DNA of 13,464 bases. It comes from Chitinophagaceae bacterium UBA3961 (lineage in GTDB: Bacteria; Bacteroidota; Bacteroidia; Chitinophagales; Chitinophagaceae). The notes under the pieces were generated by a model that saw nothing but the letters and a program-made list of their open reading frames with translations, had not been told where the DNA came from and made no database searches. Where the stretch lies: assembly GCA_002385265.1 (NCBI GenBank), contig DGDD01000136.1, forward strand, positions 1-13,464, written 5' to 3'. Positions 1 to 8,123 of the stretch are shown here, piece after piece. A program made the translations under genes and the position numbers. How positions within the stretch are numbered: the first letter of the stretch is position 1; each line of letters starts with the position of its first letter.

Positions 1-197
1 TGGTACTATGTATAGGCTAAAATAATATTATTAATTAATATAAATCTAAAGAATTTTAAGCTTTATAGCCCCTTACTGAAAGACCTTTTAAGGATGTTTG
101 CGATATATCAAGTGCTTGAAGTATAAAATAAGGATAAAATAGTATTATAATTCAATTTAGATTCTAAGCTAGTTTTACTTCAAATTATACTTGCTGT
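1..197 (+). promoter_or_regulatory. AT-rich leader upstream of the susC-like gene
   Basis: This stretch is AT-rich, has no credible ORF and precedes the first gene of the locus, so it probably holds the promoter and 5' untranslated region of the susC-susD-TIG unit. I searched for the Bacteroidota promoter consensus (TTG or TTTG near -33, TAnnTTTG near -7) and found only one-mismatch versions, GATGTTTG at 93-100 and TAGTTTTA at 170-177, neither with a convincing upstream TTG. Two similar AT-rich words (TATAAAATA and GATAAAATA) sit next to each other at about 122-142 and could be an operator, but this is weak in such AT-rich DNA. The exact transcription start cannot be read from the sequence. 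Confidence 0.4.
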
Positions 198-3100
198 ATG
201 AAGAAAACGCGAACACTGCTTCGTGCATCCACTTTACTAATTGTGGGTGTACTGCTTTCCCTCACGCTCTGGGCGCAAACCAAAACCGTATCCGGTGTGG
301 TTTCCGATCAAACAGGAGCTCCCTTGGCAAACGCCAATATCAAAGTAAAAAATGGTAAAACAGGGGTGGTAACTGATAATAACGGGGCCTTTAAAATCAA
401 CGTTCCCGCAAATGCCACTACTCTGGTAGTGAGTTATGTTGGTGCTAAACCCAAAGATGTTTCCATTGTAGGCTTAACCAATGTTCTTGTAACACTCGAT
501 GTTGCTGAAACACGTTTGAACGACGTGGTGGTTATTGGTTACGGACAAACGAAGAGAGCAGATGTGAGTTCTGCGATTTCTTCCGTAAAAGGAAAAGACT
601 TGAAGGACCTTCCTGTTGCCGGTATCGACCAAGCCATTCAAGGTAAAGTGGCCGGTGTTACCGTAATCAATAACAGTGGTCAACCGGGCGGTGGTGTTTC
701 CTTGCGCGTGCGCGGGGTTACTACCATTAACTCTAACGACCCCTTGATTGTGGTAGACGGAGTTATCTTCAACTCTAATACTAAAAGCAGCGCCGGTTAT
801 GCCGGGTTGGGTGGTTCCGATGGTCAAACCGGAAACAGCTTTCTTGCTACTTTAAACCCAAATGATATTGAGTCGATCGATATCTTAAAAGATGCTTCTG
901 CCCAAGCGATCTACGGATCACAAGCCGCAAACGGCGTTATCTTGATTACAACAAAAAAAGGTAAGTCTGGCGAAGGAAAAGTAAACTACGAAATGTATGT
1001 AGGTAATCAACAAGTTCAAAAGAAGTTAGACTTGATGAACCTTCGTGAATTTGCGAAATATCAAAATGAAGTAGCGCCCATCATTGGCTTTACCCCGAGT
1101 GCTGAACTTGCTGATCCTTCTAAATTGGGTCCTGGTACTGATTGGCAGGATGCGATGTTCCGCACAGGTACTGTTCAAAGCCATCAATTGAGTTTCTCAG
1201 GTGGTAAAGACAAAACCAATTATTATATCTCTGCCAACTACTTTACCCAAAAAGGTATTTTGATTGGATCTGATTTCAAACGTTATTCAACACGTTTCAG
1301 CCTCGATCACCAAATCAAAAACTATTTGAAAATTGGAATGAGCTCAAATGCTTCTCGAAGCATTCAGAATGTAACCTTGGCTGATGCTGCAGAGGGTACG
1401 ATTTGGTGGGGAGCTGTTCAAAGCCCATTGATCCCCGTAAAGAATTTGGATGGATCTTGGGGAGGCGGTGGACAAACCGTTGGTGGTTTCCAATACAGCC
1501 AAGACAACCCCATTGCGCGTAGTTATTATCGTGGCAACCAAAGTACCAGTACCAACTTTTTCGGTAATATCTATGCAGAAATTGAATTCTTGAAAGGACT
1601 CACTTTGAGAAATGAGTTTGCTTATTCTATCAGCAACTATAATAACCTTGCAAGTCAAAAATCAGCAAACTTTGGAAACACTAGTTTGAGAAGTCAATTG
1701 TTCGATTACAGAGGCAATGGCTATTATTACGCTATTCGAAACTTCTTGAACTATTATAAGAATATTGGAAAGCATGCGGTATCGGGTACACTCGGACATG
1801 AGGCACAGTACAATTACTGGGAAAGCCTGAATGGCAAAAAAGTAGATCTTCAAAACAATATCCTCGATCTCAATACAGGCAGTAGCGACCGCACCACTTG
1901 GGAATTAGGCGGAGGAAAAAATGACGGAAGTCTAGAATCCTATTTCGCTCGTGGTACCTATACTTACGATAATAGATATGCGCTAAATGTAAGTGTTCGT
2001 AGAGACGGTTCGTCTCGTTTCTTCGGAAAAAATAAATGGGGCAACTTCCCCGGAGCCAGCGTTGCTTGGACAGTAAGCAATGAAAAATTTGCGGAAGCCA
2101 TGAAGAAATACGTTGGCTTTATGAAAGTTCGTGTTGGTTATGGTGTGGTAGGTAATTCAAACATGCCTAATGGTGCTCCCAATCCGCCGTATACTTCGGT
2201 TGTTTCATTCTGGCCCGGCCCAGTTGGTTTCGGTACTTCAAACTACCTCTATGGCGTAGCCAATCCAAACTTGACTTGGGAGTCTGTTGAAACAAAGAAC
2301 GCCGGTATCGACGCAACCTTCTTCAATGGTATTGTTGACCTGAGTTTTGACGTCTACAAGAAAACAACCACACAAATGTTGTTGATTGGTACGGGTCCAC
2401 GCTTAATTGGAGTAGGTGATCAGTGGGACGACTTGAAAGGTCCGGTTATCAACTCGGGCAGAATGTCTAATACAGGTTTTGATGTTACCATCAATACTAA
2501 TAACATTAAGAAAAAGAACTTTACTTGGAAAACCAATATTATCTATTCTCAATTCACGAACAAATTGGAAAAAGTAGCCGGTGATTTGGCGGCGCTTTAC
2601 GGGCGTGTTTATTACGACAACTATTTGATCACACGCACCGTTCCCGGTTATGCAGTAGGTTCATTCTTTGGACTGAAGACTGATGGTTTGTTTAGAAGTC
2701 AAGCCGACTTGAACAATAGCTTGCCTCAATTTGGATATCCGGTTGATCAAACGCATACGTGGTTGGGTGATGTTCGCTTCAAGGATGTAGGTGGCCCGAA
2801 TGGTAAGCCCGATGGAGTGATTGATGAAAACGACATCACTTTCATTGGAAGCCCATTACCTAAGTTTACTTATGGTATTACCAACACCTTCCAATACAAA
2901 GAATTCGATTTCTCTTTCTTCTTGCAAGGAAGCTATGGTGCGAAAATTTTCAACTTCCTCCGTTGGCAATTGGAGAAAATGGACAATCCTTTCTACAATC
3001 AGTTGAAATCGGTGTCTGATCGATATACTGATAACAACACAAATGGATCATTGCCCCGCTTTACCAATACCAACGTAAACAACGTTTACATGTCTGACAG

Positions 3101-3359
3101 ATATGTTGAAGATGGATCGTATATCCGTATTCAGAACGTATCGTTGGGATATCGTATTCCTGCTAAATATTTGGCAAAGGCAAAAATTAGCAGTGCACGT
3201 GTATACGTAACCGTTCAGAACTTGAAAACATTTACCAAGTACAGTGGGTACGATCCTGAAGTGGGTGTGTTCAACAACAACATTCGATTGATGAACGTAG
3301 ATGCGGGTCACTATCCTAACCCACGTTCTTTCACCATGGGAATCAATCTAGAATTATAA
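198..3359 (+). CDS. susC: SusC-like TonB-dependent outer-membrane glycan transporter
   Basis: A 1053-residue SusC/RagA-family TonB-dependent porin that would carry oligosaccharides across the outer membrane, powered by TonB-ExbBD, with the SusD protein acting as its lid. Residues 1-26 form a signal peptide ending LTLWA before Gln27. Residues about 29-107 match the carboxypeptidase-regulatory-like beta-sandwich found at the N-terminus of SusC proteins. A TonB-box-like segment, DVVVIGYG, lies at 109-116. The plug domain follows (about 120-240), with the SusC-typical stretches RVRGVTTIN, PLIVVDGV and LKDASAQAIYGSQAANGV. The rest is the 22-strand barrel, ending in the usual NPRSFTMGINLEL. Length is normal for the family. 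The ATG start is chosen because the signal peptide begins directly there. It lies 25 bases ahead of the susD-like gene and is surely co-transcribed. Substrate specificity cannot be read from this protein; a mannan role comes from the neighbouring enzymes. Confidence 0.97.
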   Translation: MKKTRTLLRASTLLIVGVLLSLTLWAQTKTVSGVVSDQTGAPLANANIKVKNGKTGVVTDNNGAFKINVPANATTLVVSYVGAKPKDVSIVGLTNVLVTLDVAETRLNDVVVIGYGQTKRADVSSAISSVKGKDLKDLPVAGIDQAIQGKVAGVTVINNSGQPGGGVSLRVRGVTTINSNDPLIVVDGVIFNSNTKSSAGYAGLGGSDGQTGNSFLATLNPNDIESIDILKDASAQAIYGSQAANGVILITTKKGKSGEGKVNYEMYVGNQQVQKKLDLMNLREFAKYQNEVAPIIGFTPSAELADPSKLGPGTDWQDAMFRTGTVQSHQLSFSGGKDKTNYYISANYFTQKGILIGSDFKRYSTRFSLDHQIKNYLKIGMSSNASRSIQNVTLADAAEGTIWWGAVQSPLIPVKNLDGSWGGGGQTVGGFQYSQDNPIARSYYRGNQSTSTNFFGNIYAEIEFLKGLTLRNEFAYSISNYNNLASQKSANFGNTSLRSQLFDYRGNGYYYAIRNFLNYYKNIGKHAVSGTLGHEAQYNYWESLNGKKVDLQNNILDLNTGSSDRTTWELGGGKNDGSLESYFARGTYTYDNRYALNVSVRRDGSSRFFGKNKWGNFPGASVAWTVSNEKFAEAMKKYVGFMKVRVGYGVVGNSNMPNGAPNPPYTSVVSFWPGPVGFGTSNYLYGVANPNLTWESVETKNAGIDATFFNGIVDLSFDVYKKTTTQMLLIGTGPRLIGVGDQWDDLKGPVINSGRMSNTGFDVTINTNNIKKKNFTWKTNIIYSQFTNKLEKVAGDLAALYGRVYYDNYLITRTVPGYAVGSFFGLKTDGLFRSQADLNNSLPQFGYPVDQTHTWLGDVRFKDVGGPNGKPDGVIDENDITFIGSPLPKFTYGITNTFQYKEFDFSFFLQGSYGAKIFNFLRWQLEKMDNPFYNQLKSVSDRYTDNNTNGSLPRFTNTNVNNVYMSDRYVEDGSYIRIQNVSLGYRIPAKYLAKAKISSARVYVTVQNLKTFTKYSGYDPEVGVFNNNIRLMNVDAGHYPNPRSFTMGINLEL

Positions 3360-3384
3360 ACTACTAACGATTAAACTGATTAAT

Positions 3385-4953
3385 ATGAATTCAATGTTTA
3401 AAAGAGCTGCAGCAATCAGTGCAATAACAGTTAGTCTGTTTTCCTGTAGCAAGTCTTTTCTCGATAAGCCAGCTTTAGACAGCACTACGCTCGATAACTA
3501 TTACAATACAGCCGCAGAAGTTCGTGGCTTAACCAGTACTTTGTATGGACTTCCTTGGAGTGGCTATGAAAACCGCGCCATGGATGCCATTGGCGATGTA
3601 ATGGCCGGAAATGAATACACCGGTGGTGGCGACGATCCCCCCTTCATCAATTTCTCTTTTGCTTCAACTTCAGTAAGAATTGCTGACGCTTGGAAAGTGT
3701 TTTATAAAATTGGTGGCTGGACCAGCGAATACATGAATGCCTTGGAATTGAAAAAAGCAAAAGGTGGTGACGCCAGCTTTTTGGACCCCGCCATTGCAGA
3801 GTGTCATTTCTTCAAAGGAACTGTGTATTTCTATATTGCTCGCATTTGGGGCGATGCTCCAATTGTAAACAATCCAGGTGGAACCATCTTGTCGGGCAAT
3901 TTCAATATTCCGCGTTACATCAAAAAAGATGTACTGCAATTTGCTTTGAATGAACTTAGAATGGCGGAAGCCGGATTACCTGAGTCTGATATTCCTGGTC
4001 GTGTTACTAAATATGCCGCAAAGGGGATGATGGCTAAAATTTATTTGTACCGTAAAGACTACGACAGTGCTAAATCAAAAGCATTGGAAGTAATAAACTC
4101 GGGTAAATATGATTTGATGACCGACTATGGAGGCATGTTCAACTCAAGTGCAAACAACAACAACAAAGAGGCGCTTTTTTCTATCCAACATCAGTTAACG
4201 GGAAATCCTTGGGGCTCAGGCAATCAAAAGAATCCGGATCGTGGACCCGCAAACCTGCAAACAGCAGAAGCTAGCATGTGGGAATTGTATACGCCTTCAA
4301 GAGATATGATCGCTGCTTACGAGTCGGGAGATATCAGAAGAAAGGGCTCAATGATGGAACACGGTTGGAGCAAGCCTGAATGGAAACCGAAAAATGGTAA
4401 TGCAGTATACAATGCCTTTATGGCGAATGGTTACAAGTATGACACCCTTCAAGCAGTAGGGGATGGTGGACAGAAAAACTCTGTTCGAGCTAATATCGCA
4501 AAATATGTAGTAGGACCTGGAAGTGCTTATGGCGGCGAAACTGTGCTTGGTATGAATACGGGTATAAACACCATGATGCTTCGCTACGCCGATGTTTTGT
4601 TGATTTATGCAGAAGCCGTTTTAGGTACCAATGCTTCAACATCAGATGCAGCGGCTTTGTCTGCTTTCAATAAAGTAAGACAAAGAGCGATGTTAGCTCC
4701 AAAAACATCCATTACACTAGACGATATTATGCACGAACGTCGCGTAGAATTTGCTTTTGAGGGAGATTATTGGTTTGATATTCAACGCCAAGGATTTGCG
4801 AAAGCCAAACAAATTATCGAAGCTCAGAATAGAGGAACGGCTGATTTCCCCAACTACGTAACCTTCACTGAGAATTACATGCACTTGCCCATTCCGGCCG
4901 GGGAAGTTTTACAAGATCCGGAATTAGCAAAACCTGCTATTCCTTACTATTAA
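3385..4953 (+). CDS. susD: SusD-like surface glycan-binding lipoprotein
   Basis: A 522-residue SusD/RagB-family lipoprotein, predicted to sit on the outer face of the outer membrane, bind the target polysaccharide and close over the SusC barrel. The N-terminus is a lipoprotein signal peptide with lipobox LFSC and lipidated Cys21. The start of the mature protein (CSKSFLDKPALDS, then LDNYYNTAAEVRGL) is typical of SusD N-terminal domains. The C-terminal RagB/SusD part shows the conserved LRYADVLLIYAEAVLG and FNKVRQRA segments, then DIMHERRVEFAFEGDYWFDIQR, an almost invariant family signature. The end (HLPIPAGEVLQDPELA) also fits the usual terminus. Length is ordinary and no domain is missing. 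A second in-frame ATG at codon 4 is possible and would not change the mature protein. It follows susC by 25 bases and precedes the TIG lipoprotein start by 31 bases. Family assignment is near certain; the bound glycan is inferred from context. Confidence 0.97.
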   Translation: MNSMFKRAAAISAITVSLFSCSKSFLDKPALDSTTLDNYYNTAAEVRGLTSTLYGLPWSGYENRAMDAIGDVMAGNEYTGGGDDPPFINFSFASTSVRIADAWKVFYKIGGWTSEYMNALELKKAKGGDASFLDPAIAECHFFKGTVYFYIARIWGDAPIVNNPGGTILSGNFNIPRYIKKDVLQFALNELRMAEAGLPESDIPGRVTKYAAKGMMAKIYLYRKDYDSAKSKALEVINSGKYDLMTDYGGMFNSSANNNNKEALFSIQHQLTGNPWGSGNQKNPDRGPANLQTAEASMWELYTPSRDMIAAYESGDIRRKGSMMEHGWSKPEWKPKNGNAVYNAFMANGYKYDTLQAVGDGGQKNSVRANIAKYVVGPGSAYGGETVLGMNTGINTMMLRYADVLLIYAEAVLGTNASTSDAAALSAFNKVRQRAMLAPKTSITLDDIMHERRVEFAFEGDYWFDIQRQGFAKAKQIIEAQNRGTADFPNYVTFTENYMHLPIPAGEVLQDPELAKPAIPYY

Positions 4954-4984
4954 TTGATTGCTGTTATCATTGAAAAAAAATAAC

Positions 4985-6022
4985 ATGAAAAAAATACTTA
5001 TAAAGCTCGTACAGCCTCTATTTATTTTATCAGTACTTGCCGTTTTTACCTTCGTTTCGTGTAAAAAAGACGGCGATGGTAGTCCTGATGTAAGTGTTGG
5101 TAATATGTCATCAGGAACAATAGACCCGGGTTCTGCTGCCGGAGGTCAAGTTGTGACCCTGAATGGAAAAGGCATTGGACAAATTAGAAGCATTGTGTTT
5201 GATAAGAACAATGTGCCGGCTTCTTTCATACCAACTCTAAATACTGATTCAGCATTGATTTTTAGAGTGCCGGATACTGCTTTTGGCGGACCTCAAAATG
5301 TAATCTTCACCAATGCCGCCGGAAAAACCTTAACTGTTCCATTTTCTGTAATTGCCTTACCCAATATCACAACAGCTTTCCCTACTGATTTTCAGTCCAA
5401 CTCAACAGTTACCTTAACCGGTAACAACCTGGACGATGTAACGGCAGTGGTTTTTGATGGTACGAGCATTGCGTGTACCATTGTTTCAAAATCCAGAAAG
5501 CAATTGGTATTAAAGATGCCTTTAACCACTCTTTCAAGAGGGAAGTTAAAAGTAACCAACGCATCGGGTGAACGTGTAACAGATATGGAATTTGTAAATG
5601 TAAATGCTGCAAAAACCGTATTTAGTGATCAACTCGACAATGGATTTGAGAACTGGGGCTGGGGCGGAAATTATGCCGCTTCTACTGATGATAAAATTAC
5701 CGGTACCAGTGCTATGAAAGCGGCGTATGATGCAACAGGTTCTTGGGGCGGTATGCAATTAGGCAATGGTGGTAGTATTGATATTACAGGCTATAAAACA
5801 TTTTCATTCTGGGCAAAAGGTGCAGATGTTGATAAGAACTTCCAATTCTGGATCAACTGGGGAAATCAAAAAGTAATTACAATTCCTGCTAACAAATGGA
5901 CCTATTTCAAATTTGATTTGGTTACGAACTATCCTGGTGTTACATCTGTAAACAATGTAACCTTCCAAATTTTTGAGGATGGTAAGACTGTTTACTTTGA
6001 CAATATCATGTTCGCAAAATAG
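4985..6022 (+). CDS. TIG/IPT-domain surface glycan-binding lipoprotein (SusE-position)
   Basis: A 345-residue lipoprotein in the position where PULs encode a second surface glycan-binding protein. I chose the ATG at 4985: the in-frame TTG at 4958 adds only MLLSLKKNN ahead of a normal signal peptide. The lipobox is FVSC with Cys26, followed by KKDGDG, an acidic stretch resembling surface-export signals of Bacteroidota lipoproteins. Two TIG/IPT immunoglobulin-like domains follow, at about 35-123 and 124-207. Both show the hallmarks GxxVTLNGKGIG / STVTLTGNNLDD, then a VVF or IVF strand and a VxNASG or FTNAAG turn. Residues 208-345 form a separate beta-sandwich-like domain with many tryptophans (W224, W226, W254, W276, W289, W292, W305) and an ending YFDNIMFAK that resembles carbohydrate-binding modules. 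I read the TIG domains as spacers and the last domain as the glycan-binding head. I do not recognise its exact CBM family. The gene ends the first transcription unit. Confidence 0.85.
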   Translation: MKKILIKLVQPLFILSVLAVFTFVSCKKDGDGSPDVSVGNMSSGTIDPGSAAGGQVVTLNGKGIGQIRSIVFDKNNVPASFIPTLNTDSALIFRVPDTAFGGPQNVIFTNAAGKTLTVPFSVIALPNITTAFPTDFQSNSTVTLTGNNLDDVTAVVFDGTSIACTIVSKSRKQLVLKMPLTTLSRGKLKVTNASGERVTDMEFVNVNAAKTVFSDQLDNGFENWGWGGNYAASTDDKITGTSAMKAAYDATGSWGGMQLGNGGSIDITGYKTFSFWAKGADVDKNFQFWINWGNQKVITIPANKWTYFKFDLVTNYPGVTSVNNVTFQIFEDGKTVYFDNIMFAK

Positions 6023-6205
6023 AAACTGTTTAAAAAGGATGCGTTACTTCTTGTTGGAGCGACCTGACTTTTGAAACATAAATTATTAACAAGTTTTATC
6101 TGCATATCATAAAGTTATTCAGTAAAGCAAGAAGTTCTTTAAGATTTTTTGGGTCAATAATGGTTGGTTTGTTATAGAAAACAAAACAGTGGTCAAACCA
6201 TAAAG

Positions 6206-6241
6206 TGCAGGCTGATTCTTCAGCCTGCATCTAGTTTTTTT
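6206..6241 (+). terminator. Strong intrinsic terminator after the susC-susD-TIG unit
   Basis: A perfect 10-bp inverted repeat, TGCAGGCTGA (6206-6215) and TCAGCCTGCA (6220-6229), is separated by a 4-base loop and followed by a run of seven T at 6235-6241. This is a textbook rho-independent terminator. It stands 183 bases after the TIG gene and only 33 bases before the symporter ATG at 6275. It therefore either separates two transcription units or acts as a leaky attenuator in the symporter leader. The 6023-6205 stretch before it is AT-rich, non-coding, and shows no clean TAnnTTTG promoter match. Confidence 0.85.
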
Positions 6242-6274
6242 GTATCTTGTAGCACTGCTATTTCAAACCTTCCA

Positions 6275-8104
6275 ATGAAACTAACTATCTACGATACACT
6301 CATAATACTATTCTATTTGATTAGTATGGTGATGTTGGGTTGGTTTCTCCGTAAAAAAGCCCGTCAGAACAAAGAATCGTATCTGATGGGGGGTAAAAAG
6401 CTTCCATGGTACATGCTTGGTTTAAGCGATGCATCTGATATGTTCGATATCAGTGGTACGATGTGGATGGTAGCCCTCTGTTTTGTTTATGGTTTAAAAA
6501 GTATCTGGATACCTTGGCTTTGGCCGGTATTCAATCAGGTCTATAATATGATGTACATCGGAAAGTGGCTTCGTCGTTCGAATGCCAATACCGGTGCTGC
6601 ATGGTTGGAAACTCGCTTCGGTTCGGTTGGAAAAGGAGTGAAAGGCTCTCATAGTATTATTGTAGCTTTTGCCTTGATCGGCTGTTTGGGTTTTCTGGCT
6701 TATGGATTTATAGGACTTGGAAAGTTCATTGAAATAGTTGTTCCCTGGGAGTATGTTAAAGGATATGTGCCTTTCGATGTATCGCCTAACTATGTAGCGC
6801 ATTTCTACGGAATTGTATTTACGCTGTTTGCGATGTTTTATTCGATATTAGGTGGAATGCACAGCATTGTAATTGGTGATGTTATTAAGTATGCTATTAT
6901 GACCATTGGTTGTATTGCAATTGCAGTGATAGCCATGACGCATTTAAAAGACCAACCACTTCAGGTGCCTTCCGGTTGGAAAGACCCTTTTTTTGGGTGG
7001 AATTTGAACTTGAATTGGTCGGGTATTATTGAAGAAGCCAATAAAAAAATTGCAGACGATGGTTATGGATTGTTCGGTTTGCTATTTATGATGATGTTGT
7101 TCAAAGGAAGCTTCGCCGCGGCCGCTGGCCCTCCGCCAACGTACGACATGCAGAAGATTCTCTCCACAAAATCGCCAAAAGAAGCTTCTAAAATGACCGG
7201 CTTTGTTTCAATTGTTCTGCTGCCTATTCGTTACTTAATGGTAATTGGCTTAACTGTATTAGGATTGTTGTATTACCATTCTTTGAATCTTAGCGACGGT
7301 AATGGTCAAGTTGATTTTGAACGAGTACTACCTGCAGCAATTAACAATTTTCTTCCCGCCGGAATTTTAGGTTTGGTGCTCACCGGACTCTTAGGTGCAT
7401 TCATGGGTACTTTTTCCGGTACGTTGAATGCAGCACAGGCCTATATAGTAAATGATATTTATCTCAAATACTTCGCTAAAAATCCGTCTGACAAGAAAAT
7501 CATCACTGTTAATTATTTAGTAGGAATCATAGTAGTAGCTCTAGGTATTCTAATTGGACTTTTCGCGAAAGATGTAAACAGTATTATACAATGGATTGTA
7601 TCCGGCTTGTATGGTGGATACATTGCAGCGAATGTGTTGAAATGGTACTGGTGGCGCTTCAATGCAAACGGTTTTTTTATAGGAATGCTAACAGGTACTA
7701 TTGGAGCGCTTGTGTTTTCTCGTTTTTTCTCCGGTATCGAGTTTCTCTATTATTTTCCAGTACTGTTCCTTATCTCGCTTTTTGCAAGTATTGTTGGAAC
7801 CTATACAGCGCCTCCAACAGAAGAAGCGGTGCTTCATAAATTTTATACAACCGTAAAGCCATGGGGTTGCTGGAAACCGGTGCTAAAAAAAGTTCAAGAC
7901 AAAGATCCCCAATTCAAGCCCAATACGAGTATGCTTCTTGACCTATTCAATGTTGCACTTGGCATTGTTGGGCAACTCTGCATGACCATTCTGCCGATGT
8001 ATCTGGTATTATCAATGCATCTTCCTCTTTTTATTACACTTGCCATATTGGTGGTAATCGTTCTGATCCTGAAACGCACCTGGTGGGACAAATTAGAAGA
8101 TTGA
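6275..8104 (+). CDS. Sodium:solute symporter (SSS family), probable oligosaccharide importer
   Basis: A 609-residue inner-membrane protein of the sodium:solute symporter family (SSS, SGLT-like), with roughly 13-14 predicted membrane helices. It begins MKLTIYDTLIILFYLISMV, the usual first helix, followed by ESYLMGGKKLPWYMLGLSDASDMFDISGTMW, the typical loop and second helix. Further family features are the YSILGGMHSIVIGDVIKY segment and GAFMGTFSGTLNAAQAYIVNDIY near residues 375-395, which matches the conserved SSS helix 8 to 9 region. The ATG at 6275 is preferred: an upstream in-frame TTG at 6164 would add 37 residues whose codons run through the 6206-6241 terminator hairpin. The GH130 gene starts 19 bases downstream, suggesting coupled expression. 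In context it most likely imports mannosyl-glucose or mannobiose for the cytoplasmic phosphorylase; the substrate is inferred. Many mannan PULs use a major-facilitator transporter at this point instead. Confidence 0.9.
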   Translation: MKLTIYDTLIILFYLISMVMLGWFLRKKARQNKESYLMGGKKLPWYMLGLSDASDMFDISGTMWMVALCFVYGLKSIWIPWLWPVFNQVYNMMYIGKWLRRSNANTGAAWLETRFGSVGKGVKGSHSIIVAFALIGCLGFLAYGFIGLGKFIEIVVPWEYVKGYVPFDVSPNYVAHFYGIVFTLFAMFYSILGGMHSIVIGDVIKYAIMTIGCIAIAVIAMTHLKDQPLQVPSGWKDPFFGWNLNLNWSGIIEEANKKIADDGYGLFGLLFMMMLFKGSFAAAAGPPPTYDMQKILSTKSPKEASKMTGFVSIVLLPIRYLMVIGLTVLGLLYYHSLNLSDGNGQVDFERVLPAAINNFLPAGILGLVLTGLLGAFMGTFSGTLNAAQAYIVNDIYLKYFAKNPSDKKIITVNYLVGIIVVALGILIGLFAKDVNSIIQWIVSGLYGGYIAANVLKWYWWRFNANGFFIGMLTGTIGALVFSRFFSGIEFLYYFPVLFLISLFASIVGTYTAPPTEEAVLHKFYTTVKPWGCWKPVLKKVQDKDPQFKPNTSMLLDLFNVALGIVGQLCMTILPMYLVLSMHLPLFITLAILVVIVLILKRTWWDKLED

Positions 8105-8123
8105 TTTTAACGAAAAAGTATTC

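Noticed and set aside
93..177. Possible promoter elements GATGTTTG (93-100) and TAGTTTTA (170-177) before susC
   Set aside because: Each has one mismatch to TAnnTTTG and neither has a TTG at a suitable distance upstream, so neither is listed as a promoter.
119..193. Inverted words AAGTATAA and TTATACTT in the susC leader
   Set aside because: Eight AT-rich bases matching at this distance are expected by chance in such DNA.
4958..4984. Upstream TTG start for the TIG lipoprotein
   Set aside because: It adds nine residues in front of a complete lipoprotein signal peptide that begins at the ATG at 4985.
6129..6150. AAGAAGTTCTT palindrome followed by a T-run before the symporter
   Set aside because: The stem is only five AT-rich base pairs, too weak to be a terminator next to the strong hairpin at 6206-6229.
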